Shown: positions 14,001 through 20,954 of the stretch, one piece after another | Layout: every line of letters begins with the position of its first letter | Position numbering within the stretch: position 1 is the stretch's first letter | The notes under the pieces: model-generated | Seen by the model: only the letters and a program-made list of their open reading frames with translations | The model's database searches: none | Told to the model about the DNA's origin: nothing | Made by a program: the position numbers and the translations under genes | NCBI GenBank assembly: GCA_051252095.1 | Contig: JBPOFK010000026.1 | Span: 1-20,954, forward strand | From: GCA-2401735 sp051252095 | GTDB taxonomy: Bacteria > Pseudomonadota > Gammaproteobacteria > Burkholderiales > Methylophilaceae | Direction: 5' to 3' | Length of the DNA: 20,954 bases

Positions 14001-15344
14001 CTAGGCAAATGTATCTACAAGCCCGTTACTCACACGCGTGACTATAGGCTTCTGATGAACAATATCACTTCCCTGTGGCTCGTTCCCTACCCTTGATTGT
14101 CTTTGTATATGCTCTTGATTTGCTTGCTGAAAAGCCTGTTGCTCTTTACCTGTATTTACATTCGCTTGGCCAAGCTCAACCCCTGCTTGGCTCATGGATT
14201 GTTTGAGCGTAGACATACCATCCTCTAGCGCCTTTCTCACCTCAGGATTTTCCGTTATAAATGTGGCATCCGCTTTTTCGTTATTAATATTGATAATAAT
14301 TTGTAATGGCCCTAAATCTTTAGGATTTAAAGTCAGTGTGGCAGATTGCTCTGCGGCACCCACCATCCATACAACTTTTTGCCCAATGGCTTCACTCCAG
14401 CCAGGTTTTCCAGGTGCCACGTTGATAAAGTTGCTTAAATTGTTTTGCGAAGCTTCGATTGGCGTGGCTTGTTTGCCAGACACCTGTGCCGTCATTATTG
14501 AAGCAGCTGATATTTCTGTTATGTTATTCGATGTCTGCGTAAACGTCATTTCTTGGGATGATTTTGTATTTTTTTCAGCAATCAATTGATTCGCAAACTG
14601 ATCTTTACCGAATGCAGTTTCATCCAAAGCTGCTCCTGTGTTATCGATGCTCGCGCTATCTTTTATGGTCGCCTTGGCATCAGGCTCACTTTCCACAGGT
14701 TTAGTATTAGCGGATGAGAGATTGTCGAATCCTTTTGTTGCAGAAGCAACAGCATCGCTAGATGCTGTTGTTGCCGCGCCAACTGGATTATTTGACTGAA
14801 TAGATGGCGACAGGTTTGTAAAACCTGCTTTTGCCAACTGATTACTGTCTGCACTTTGATCTGATACTTGTACCGTGCTATCAGCTACTTTAGCTGACGC
14901 AACGATACTCGGTGCCGCACTGGCAATGCCTGTTTGTGATACGTCTGTTTCTTTGATAGCATCCAAATCAACCGCACCATCTGTTACCTCTTTTACGGTT
15001 TTCGATGTAACTTCTGATGCAAGTGCCTGTGCATCTGCTAGCGCCATTGAATTCCCTTCACCAACTGCAGCATTAGCCGTAGATGCTGCGTTATTTGTTG
15101 CTGTCTCAGTTGGTTCAGCCTCTGCTAACGTCTTTTCTTTAGCTTCGGCTCGTTGCTTGTCATCTGCCTTTAGTTTATTTTTTTTATCCTCAGTTGTTTT
15201 AGCTTCAGATTGCTCAACTTGTTTAGATAGCATTTGCTTAAACGTCTGACCCGTTTCACTTGGTTGTTTTTCTTTAACCATCATTTCTTTAGGTTTGTTT
15301 GTTGGGTTGACTTTAGTCACTAACAATGGCGAATTTTGCATCAT
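14001..15344 (-). CDS. fliK: FliK, flagellar hook-length control protein
   Basis: 447 aa. FliK measures the hook and switches export specificity from hook to filament substrates. The N-terminal two thirds (about 1-310) are low-complexity, rich in Ala, Ser, Thr, Lys and Glu, as is usual for the secreted ruler part. The C-terminal hook domain begins near GWSEAIGQKVVWMVG (about 318-332) and carries SATLTLNPKDLGPLQIIINI, a family-typical FliK core, then VRKALEDGMSTLKQSM and a Gln-rich tail. Position after fliJ supports the call. AGGA lies 8 nt before the first of two adjacent ATGs. The ruler region is the fast-evolving part, so the gene is recognised mainly from its C-terminus. Confidence 0.92.
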   Translation of the reverse strand: MMQNSPLLVTKVNPTNKPKEMMVKEKQPSETGQTFKQMLSKQVEQSEAKTTEDKKNKLKADDKQRAEAKEKTLAEAEPTETATNNAASTANAAVGEGNSMALADAQALASEVTSKTVKEVTDGAVDLDAIKETDVSQTGIASAAPSIVASAKVADSTVQVSDQSADSNQLAKAGFTNLSPSIQSNNPVGAATTASSDAVASATKGFDNLSSANTKPVESEPDAKATIKDSASIDNTGAALDETAFGKDQFANQLIAEKNTKSSQEMTFTQTSNNITEISAASIMTAQVSGKQATPIEASQNNLSNFINVAPGKPGWSEAIGQKVVWMVGAAEQSATLTLNPKDLGPLQIIININNEKADATFITENPEVRKALEDGMSTLKQSMSQAGVELGQANVNTGKEQQAFQQANQEHIQRQSRVGNEPQGSDIVHQKPIVTRVSNGLVDTFA

Positions 15345-15378
15345 TTCACAATTCCTATTTAATTATCTACCTGATGGA

Positions 15379-15828
15379 TTAATTAGCATGCTTCCGCTTG
15401 GCTCGCATCGCAAACTCATCCATCAACTTCTGCTCTCTTTTATTAGCTACGTGCAATGCTTTTTTTTCTGCTCGGCTAATCAATACTTCATAAGACATTT
15501 TTTTCTGCTGCGCTTTCTGCAAGACTTCACGTTTTTTATCACGTTCATATTGAGCTGCTATCACCATTTCTGCTTGCCCATCAATCGCCTGCTCCAGATT
15601 TTGCAAAAAACGCTGATAATTGAGATGGGCTTCTTTACCCAACCCATTACTTAACTGGGCGTTATACTGATCAATATAATCTTGCTTGTAAGTTTGCAGC
15701 ATTGCTTTTTTTTCCTGCTCAACTTTCAATGTTTTGTTCGCATTTGCTAAGTTCTTTGTTGCTAGATCGACCTCTTCACTGGCTAAATTGACTAGCATAG
15801 TGAGGGTCGCTGAAGAAGCAGATGCCAT
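15379..15828 (-). CDS. fliJ: FliJ, flagellar export chaperone / ATPase stalk
   Basis: 149 aa, nearly all charged coiled coil with no hydrophobic domain. FliJ sits in the centre of the FliI hexamer and helps couple ATP hydrolysis and export at the cytoplasmic face of the basal body. Position directly after fliI and before fliK is the standard order, and the length is normal for the family. The segment TYKQDYIDQYNAQL and the basic C-terminus (KREQKLMDEFAMRAKRKHAN) fit FliJ of betaproteobacteria. AAAGAG lies 6 nt before the ATG. The stop is 34 bp from fliK. A shorter relative is encoded at 13394-13777. Confidence 0.9.
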   Translation of the reverse strand: MASASSATLTMLVNLASEEVDLATKNLANANKTLKVEQEKKAMLQTYKQDYIDQYNAQLSNGLGKEAHLNYQRFLQNLEQAIDGQAEMVIAAQYERDKKREVLQKAQQKKMSYEVLISRAEKKALHVANKREQKLMDEFAMRAKRKHAN

Positions 15829-15846
15829 TGTTTACTCTTTCAATAA

Positions 15847-17265
15847 TTAATGTTGCAACACCTCACTTAGGCTCTGTAAGCTTTGCGAGACATTGGCACG
15901 TTCATGAATATCTTGTTGTAAAAATTCTACAATGCCCGAGTGCTTTGCAATTGCTTTATCTAAGATGGAATCACTGCCCATTTCATAAGCTCCAACATTA
16001 ATCAAATCTTCACTCCGCATGTAGCGAGCATGCAACTGTTTGAGCATACGCGCTTGCTTTTGGTGTTCTGGACTCGCAATATTCTGCATAGCACGACTAA
16101 TAGATTGCTCAATGTCAATGGCAGGATAATGTCCACTTTCAGCAAGTTCTCTGCTCAGTACAATATGACCATCCAAAATCGCACGTGCGGCATCCGCAAT
16201 CGGATCTTGTTGATCATCACCTTCAGTCAGCACCGTATAAAACGCTGTAATCGAACCTTCACCACGCTTGCCGTTTCCTGTGCGCTCAACTAGCGCTGGT
16301 AATTTGGCAAACACGGATGGTGGATAGCCTTTGGTCGCAGGCGGTTCGCCTACTGCAAGTGCAATTTCACGCTGTGCCATTGCATAACGCGTAAGTGAAT
16401 CCATAATGAGTAATACATCTTTACCTTCATTGCGAAAATGTTCCGCAATCGTGGTCGCATAATTAGCGCCTTGCAATCGCATCAAGGCAGGAGAGTCAGC
16501 TGGCGCAGCAACAACAACAGAGCGTGCAAGTCCCTCTGTGCCAAGAATTTGCTCAATAAACTCTTGCACCTCTCGACCTCGCTCACCAATCAATCCGACG
16601 ACAATCACATCGGCAGTGGTGTAACGCGCCATCATGCCCAGCAAAACACTCTTACCAACACCAGACCCTGCGAACAAGCCCATTCTTTGTCCGCGTCCAA
16701 CCGTCAGCATGCTATTAATTGCACGCACACCCACATCTAATACCGCTTCAATAGGGGCGCGCTCTAAGGGGTTAATATTTCTAGCTGTGAGTGGTGCGCT
16801 TCTTTCCGTGTTGACTTTACCTAAGCCATCCAATGGATTGCCAGCGCCATCTAACACACGCCCTAACAAACCATTGCCTACAGGCAAATGTCGCGTACGG
16901 TCAGAAGCTCTTCTTCTAGGTTGATTATGGTGTTTCGGTTTTGGTAGTGCATCGGCAATATCCATTGCAAATACTTTTGCGCCAGGCACAACACCATCGA
17001 CACCACTTTGTGGCATTAATAGTAATTTATCACCATCAAACCCAACAACTTCGGCTTCAACTCTACGACCACCAGACAAAGGCACATAACAAGCACTGCC
17101 TATGGGCAGTTTAATCCCTGCTGCCTCCATAACTAAGCCTGTCAATTTGGTAATCCGCCCTGCTATTTCTACTGGCTCTACGATATTAAGAATCTCATGG
17201 CAGTCTTTTAAGTAGCTTTGCCATCGCCCTGTATGAACACTATCTTCTATCAAGGCAATAACCAA
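15847..17265 (-). CDS. fliI: FliI, flagellum-specific export ATPase
   Basis: About 472 aa from the first candidate start. Hexameric F1-beta-like ATPase of the flagellar type III export apparatus. The Walker A motif is GLFAGSGVGKS (196-206, K205/S206), the catalytic glutamate is in LIGERGREV (E228), and the Walker B motif is VLLIMDSLTR (284-293, D289). An Arg-rich stretch (about 111-125) precedes LPVGNGLLGRVLDG. No ATG occurs before about residue 48. The start must be the TTG at 17265, overlapping fliH by 16 bp, or the TTG at 17253, which overlaps the fliH TGA; neither has a good ribosome site, so translation is probably coupled to fliH. Confidence 0.96.
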   Translation of the reverse strand: MVIALIEDSVHTGRWQSYLKDCHEILNIVEPVEIAGRITKLTGLVMEAAGIKLPIGSACYVPLSGGRRVEAEVVGFDGDKLLLMPQSGVDGVVPGAKVFAMDIADALPKPKHHNQPRRRASDRTRHLPVGNGLLGRVLDGAGNPLDGLGKVNTERSAPLTARNINPLERAPIEAVLDVGVRAINSMLTVGRGQRMGLFAGSGVGKSVLLGMMARYTTADVIVVGLIGERGREVQEFIEQILGTEGLARSVVVAAPADSPALMRLQGANYATTIAEHFRNEGKDVLLIMDSLTRYAMAQREIALAVGEPPATKGYPPSVFAKLPALVERTGNGKRGEGSITAFYTVLTEGDDQQDPIADAARAILDGHIVLSRELAESGHYPAIDIEQSISRAMQNIASPEHQKQARMLKQLHARYMRSEDLINVGAYEMGSDSILDKAIAKHSGIVEFLQQDIHERANVSQSLQSLSEVLQH

Positions 17266-17906
17266 TCATTCGTTTGCGAGAGCGCTTGGCTGATTCTTTT
17301 CCAGCGCACCTCGTTAGTTGCATCAATCTGATTTTCACCTGTTTCGACCAGACAACCGCCGCGCTCAACATGATGGTCTTCCTGAATCTGCCAAACTTGG
17401 TCAGAAAGTTCTTCCCCTAATTGACTTCTTAAAATGCGCGCATCTTCAGGGTTGACGATGATTCTTGCGGGCTTTTGTACATGCGGTAGATAATGAATAG
17501 CATCTCGGACAACCGGCAAAACCACTTCAGGATTCACCTCAATTTTAGTCTTCATCATTAATTTTGCGATGTCTAAAGCTAATGTCAGAATATCTTCTTC
17601 CACTTTTTGATCAGCAACCTCTAGCGCCTGCTCAAATGCTGCTGCAATACTTAAGAACTTTTCTCGTTCTTGCTCTGTATATTCTTTTGCCTTTGTCATG
17701 CCGACGGCAAAACCTTCTTGCATCCCTTTTGTATAAGCTTCTTTGCGCACACTTTCTAAAGCACCAGAAATACTACTCGCCGCAGCTGTTGGCGTCTTGG
17801 CTTTCTTAGGGCTGAAGCTGCTATTTGTATTTTCATCTGAGAATGCAGACATTTCCCAGCGTTGATAGGCTGTTTGTTGCTCTTTAGGTAGCGGCGTATC
17901 AGACAT
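17250..17906 (-). CDS. fliH: FliH, negative regulator / stator of the FliI ATPase
   Basis: 218 aa from the ATG at 17906. FliH dimers bind FliI, hold it in check and dock it at the export gate and C-ring. The pattern is typical: a variable N-terminus, then YTKGMQEGFAVGMTKA with small-residue spacing (the FliH G-rich helix), and a C-terminal domain related to V/F-ATPase peripheral stalks (LALDIAKLMMKTKIEVNPEV ... HVERGGCLVETGENQIDAT). The chosen ATG overlaps the fliG stop by 8 bp (ATGTCTGA) with GGAG 9 nt upstream. An ATG three codons earlier (17915) and an even earlier GTG (17930) are alternatives. It overlaps the start of fliI. Confidence 0.93.
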   Translation of the reverse strand: MSDTPLPKEQQTAYQRWEMSAFSDENTNSSFSPKKAKTPTAAASSISGALESVRKEAYTKGMQEGFAVGMTKAKEYTEQEREKFLSIAAAFEQALEVADQKVEEDILTLALDIAKLMMKTKIEVNPEVVLPVVRDAIHYLPHVQKPARIIVNPEDARILRSQLGEELSDQVWQIQEDHHVERGGCLVETGENQIDATNEVRWKRISQALSQTNDWLLP

Positions 17907-18894
17907 ATTCGTCATCTCCACCTTTACCACCTAACATAATTTGACCTTCGTCTGCCAGACGTCTCACAATTTGCAGCATTTGTTTTTGCTGTGCTTCTAC
18001 CTCTGACAACTTAACAGGTCCTTTGCTTTCTAAATCTTCTCGCATCATTTCTGCTGCACGCGAGGACATGTTTTTAAAGATTTTTTCGCGCATTTCTGCA
18101 GTTGTGCCTTTGAGTGCAATAATCAATGTTTCAGATTGCACCTCTCTTAACATCACTTGAATACCTTTGTCATCGATATTGATAATGTCATCAAACACAA
18201 ACATGGTATCCATGATTTGCTGGGCTAACTCTTCGTCATAACTCTTCAAACCTTCCATGACAGAGGCTTCAACATCCCCGCTGAAATAATTCATAATCCC
18301 AGCTGCCACCTTCACACCACCCATGGATTGTTTTTTTAAGCTTTCATTACCTGATAGCAATTTACCCAATACTTCATTCAGTTCTTTGAGCGCGGTAGGC
18401 TGAACACCATCCAATGTCGCAATACGGAGTAAAGCATCCTGACGTAAACGATCAGTAAAATGAGATAGAATCTCTGAAGCATGGTCTGAATCTAGATGCA
18501 CTAGGATTGTTGCGACAATTTGTGGATGCTCATCTTTAATCAATTCCGCTACTGTTGCAGCATCCATCCATTTAAGACTTTCTATCCCACTAGAGTCACT
18601 ATTGTGCAAAATACGGTCTAAAACACTATCTGCTTTATCCCCTAATGCTTTGGTTAATACAGAACGGATATATTCATCAGAATCTAAGCCAAAATCACTG
18701 CTTGCATCAGCCACACTCAGGAAGTCATTAACAGTTATTTCCACCTCTTCACGCCCGACTGACTTCAATGTTGCCATCGCAGCGCCTAATTTTTGCACCT
18801 CTTTAGGCGATAAATACTTCATCACTTCTGCAGCCTCATTTTCGCCGATGGCTAGCATCAGCACAGCGCTTTTCATTACACCATCTTCACTCAT
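17899..18894 (-). CDS. fliG: FliG, flagellar motor switch protein
   Basis: 331 aa from the ATG at 18894, the same length as E. coli FliG. It is the rotor component that touches the stator and sits on FliF. The middle domain has the EHPQ surface motif (122-125), followed by the MFVF segment (231-234) of the C-terminal part and then the charged torque helix region (about 276-302). The start is set by GGAG 7 nt upstream and by a 4-bp ATGA overlap with the fliF stop; an in-frame TTG seven codons earlier is not needed. CheY-P bound to FliM acts through this protein, so it links the two halves of the locus functionally. Confidence 0.96.
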   Translation of the reverse strand: MSEDGVMKSAVLMLAIGENEAAEVMKYLSPKEVQKLGAAMATLKSVGREEVEITVNDFLSVADASSDFGLDSDEYIRSVLTKALGDKADSVLDRILHNSDSSGIESLKWMDAATVAELIKDEHPQIVATILVHLDSDHASEILSHFTDRLRQDALLRIATLDGVQPTALKELNEVLGKLLSGNESLKKQSMGGVKVAAGIMNYFSGDVEASVMEGLKSYDEELAQQIMDTMFVFDDIINIDDKGIQVMLREVQSETLIIALKGTTAEMREKIFKNMSSRAAEMMREDLESKGPVKLSEVEAQQKQMLQIVRRLADEGQIMLGGKGGDDEYV

Positions 18895-20534
18895 TTTGAG
18901 GCTCCACTCGTCCAACCAGAAACGACGCTCGCTACCATTCTTGGGTTCTCAGCAGCAATTTGTTTTGCTGAGTCTAAACTTTGGTTATAGCGTGAAATCT
19001 GCTGAGGATTCCCTTCCAGAACAGTTTCTCCATTACCACTATTCAAGGTGGCTATTGCTTGCTGCTGATTAGAAACAATTGCCAATGGTTCAGCTAACTT
19101 ATTGAACATTGGTTTAAGCACTTTTTTATACAATAAGAACATTGCCACAATACCTACAATAAAGCGTAGTGCATCTTTAACATACTCAATCGTGGTTGCG
19201 CTTTGCCATACAGGCACCTCTGGTAGTGGCTCTACTGCTGCTTGTGCAAAAACACTATTCACAACCGCAAGCGCATCCCCACGCTCTTGATTAAAGCCCA
19301 TGGCTTGTCTTGCCAAATCATTAATTTGTTGTTTTTCAGCATCGGTTAATGGACGATAAGTCGTTTTACCTTCAGCATCGACAACCGGCATATTATTGAC
19401 AACAACCGCTACATTAATGCGCTTAACGCCGCCCATCGCTTGCTGTACATAGCGCACAGTTTTATCAACTTCAAAATTGGTTGTCGTATTCTTTTGAGAC
19501 TTAACAGGCGTTACCGTAGCTGCAGCAGTTGTGGCTTCACCTTCTTCTGCAACAATCGGTGCTGTCGCATCTTCAGGTGGTTGATTAGATAAGGCACCAG
19601 GTACACCAGTTGCCCCCGCCCCATCAACCACTTGTGATTCGTTACTTTGCATACTGCGCACCGCAACATCAGTTGTATTCTGATTGGGTTTGTAAATCTC
19701 AGCGGCTTGTTCTGTCGTAGTAAAGTCAACTTCTACACTTGCTTCTGCTCTGACATTCCCAGTCCCAACAATTGGCGCGATGATAGATTCCACACGTCGT
19801 GCGATATTTTGTTGAAGCTCGTCTACATACTTAAGCTGTGCCGGGTCTAGGTTTTGTGCGCCAGGTTTTTTTGCCGTATCGGATAACAAATTCCCATTTT
19901 GATCAACAACAGTCACATTTGCAGTTGGTAGATTGGGGACACTACTTGCCACCAAATGTACAACTGCGCTCACTTGATTAGCATCTAGGTGCCTCCCAGG
20001 CAATACGTTTAATAAAACAGAAGCAGTTGGCTTTTGCTGATCACGCACAAACACAGATTGTTTTGGAATAGCCAAATGAATAATAGCCGACTCTACTGTA
20101 TCTATTGCTTGAATGCTACGCTCTAACTCACCTTCCAACCCGCGCTGAAAATTCACTTGCTCTACAAACTGTGACACACCAAATTTCTGTTTTTCTAATA
20201 GCTCAAAACCAATATTGCCGCCTTTAGGCAAACCTTCTGAAGCCAATTTCAATCTGGCTTGATGCACTTGTGCAGCAGGTACCATGATGGCTGTGCCGCT
20301 ATCTGATAGTTTATAGGGCACATTCATTTTATCTAAGGCAGCCACAATCGCACCGCCATCTTTGTCAGTAAAGTTTGAAAACAAAACACGGTAGTCTGGT
20401 TGCTGGCTCCATAACCAGAAAACGACCATAACTGCTATAACAGCTGCAATACCAGCAAGTAAGAATAGTTTGCTTCCTATTTGCTGAGGTAAAAGCCCTG
20501 GTACCCCGTTATGTATGGTTGCATCTTGTGCCAT
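18891..20534 (-). CDS. fliF: FliF, flagellar MS-ring protein
   Basis: 547 aa. It forms the inner-membrane MS ring on which the basal body is built. There is a first membrane segment at about 23-43 (LFLLAGIAAVIAVMVVFWLW), then the YscJ/FliF ring-building region containing LASEGLPKGGNIGFELL and FVEQVNFQRGLEGELERSI. A poorly conserved periplasmic part rich in Ala, Thr and Val follows, then a second membrane segment at about 451-469. The cytoplasmic tail (470-547) ends AENPRMVASVVSGWTSGASK, the FliG-binding end. GGAG lies 10 nt before the ATG. The stop overlaps the fliG ATG. It is the first gene of the fliFGHIJK operon. Confidence 0.97.
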   Translation of the reverse strand: MAQDATIHNGVPGLLPQQIGSKLFLLAGIAAVIAVMVVFWLWSQQPDYRVLFSNFTDKDGGAIVAALDKMNVPYKLSDSGTAIMVPAAQVHQARLKLASEGLPKGGNIGFELLEKQKFGVSQFVEQVNFQRGLEGELERSIQAIDTVESAIIHLAIPKQSVFVRDQQKPTASVLLNVLPGRHLDANQVSAVVHLVASSVPNLPTANVTVVDQNGNLLSDTAKKPGAQNLDPAQLKYVDELQQNIARRVESIIAPIVGTGNVRAEASVEVDFTTTEQAAEIYKPNQNTTDVAVRSMQSNESQVVDGAGATGVPGALSNQPPEDATAPIVAEEGEATTAAATVTPVKSQKNTTTNFEVDKTVRYVQQAMGGVKRINVAVVVNNMPVVDAEGKTTYRPLTDAEKQQINDLARQAMGFNQERGDALAVVNSVFAQAAVEPLPEVPVWQSATTIEYVKDALRFIVGIVAMFLLYKKVLKPMFNKLAEPLAIVSNQQQAIATLNSGNGETVLEGNPQQISRYNQSLDSAKQIAAENPRMVASVVSGWTSGASK

Positions 20535-20761
20535 TATTTATTTTCTCCACTTCAATCCTGTTAAGCGTCATGCAATTCGTGCTGCACGCTAAAAACAAAA
20601 TCACATTGATGACTGTTAAATTCCATTATGCGGAAAACTTTAATTTTTTAATGCTTGAATAAAGCGCTTTTTTCCATCTTATTTCAAAGCTGTCATCTGC
20701 AACTTAATGTTAAATTAGCTACATGTCAGTTATTAGGATAAATGGCTAAAAGGAGGCACAT
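20535..20761. promoter_or_regulatory. Divergent promoter region between fliF and fliE
   Basis: A 227-bp AT-rich spacer that must hold the promoters of both fliF (minus) and fliE (plus). Two perfect palindromes are visible: CGTGC-T-GCACG at 20578-20588, about 45 bp before fliF, and AAAGCGCTTT at 20661-20670, near the middle. Either could be an operator. No FliA-type promoter and no properly spaced sigma-54 site was found, so the promoters themselves are not assigned. Confidence 0.45.
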
Positions 20762-20954
20762 ATGAAAACTGGTGGAATAGACTCAGCGAGAATCGAATCT
20801 ATGTTGGCGCAAATGAAAGCTGCGGCACAGCGCCCGCAGGTGCGCGAAACCAATGGACTCAGCCTCCCAACAGGAATACAAAAAAGTGAAAAGTCAGATA
20901 AAGTCAATTTTTCTGATGCGTTAAAAGCTTCTTTAAATCAAGTCAATCAAACAC
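20762..20954 (+). CDS. fliE: FliE, flagellar hook-basal body protein (partial, C-terminus off the window)
   Basis: 64 codons visible. FliE connects the MS ring to the proximal rod and is an early export substrate. The ATG has a full AGGAGG ribosome site 5 nt upstream. The translation begins MKTGGIDSARIESMLAQMKA and reaches FSDALKASLNQVNQT, the FliE-typical segment where the conserved rod-forming part begins. Divergent placement from fliF is common in betaproteobacteria. The larger part of the conserved C-terminus is beyond the right edge. Confidence 0.93.
   Translation, partial: MKTGGIDSARIESMLAQMKAAAQRPQVRETNGLSLPTGIQKSEKSDKVNFSDALKASLNQVNQT

Noticed and set aside
20571..20595. Possible sigma-54 promoter before fliF (GCACG near TTGCAT on the minus strand)
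   Set aside because: The two elements are only 2 nt apart instead of 4, and the GG of the -24 element is missing.

Overview
The window is a dense flagellar and chemotaxis locus from a betaproteobacterium. It is AT-leaning, and it carries a homologue of the formaldehyde-activating enzyme (Fae) of C1 metabolism. Together these point to a methylotroph of the Methylophilaceae, most likely Methylotenera-like; this assignment is inferred from family knowledge, not from a search. Every gene is on the minus strand except fliE at the right edge. No tRNA, rRNA, insertion sequence, CRISPR array or phage gene was seen.

Read in the direction of transcription (right to left), there are three main blocks. 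(1) fliF-fliG-fliH-fliI-fliJ-fliK (20534 to 14001) encodes the MS ring, the C-ring switch protein, the export ATPase complex and hook-length control. It ends at a strong hairpin terminator (13939-13970). fliE diverges from fliF across a 227-bp spacer. (2) A second FliJ-like coiled-coil protein, a CheZ-like DxxxQ protein, a stand-alone CheY (cheY2), cheA, cheW, a cytoplasmic four-PAS MCP and a membrane poly-HAMP MCP (13777 to 4602) form the receptor and kinase block. It ends at another strong hairpin (4504-4546). (3) fae-cheR-cheD-cheB (4282 to 1005), then cheY-cheZ (858 to the left edge), form the adaptation and output block. Each of these two sub-units is preceded by a good match to the sigma-28 (FliA) flagellar promoter.

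Together the genes make a complete excitation and adaptation pathway. The two MCPs, CheW and CheA sense and phosphorylate, CheR, CheB and CheD adapt the receptors, and CheY carries the signal to the FliG-containing switch. CheZ and probably the CheZ-like protein remove the signal. Gene order from cheY2 to cheZ resembles the usual betaproteobacterial che operon.

The main departures from it are: a fae gene inserted between the MCPs and cheR with its own terminator-promoter boundary; a second FliJ-like protein and a second predicted CheY phosphatase at the head of the kinase operon; and a GEV(D/E)LF C-terminal peptide shared by CheD and the CheZ-like protein. The most attractive hypothesis is that C1 (formaldehyde or methanol) metabolism is coupled to motility through this Fae paralogue.
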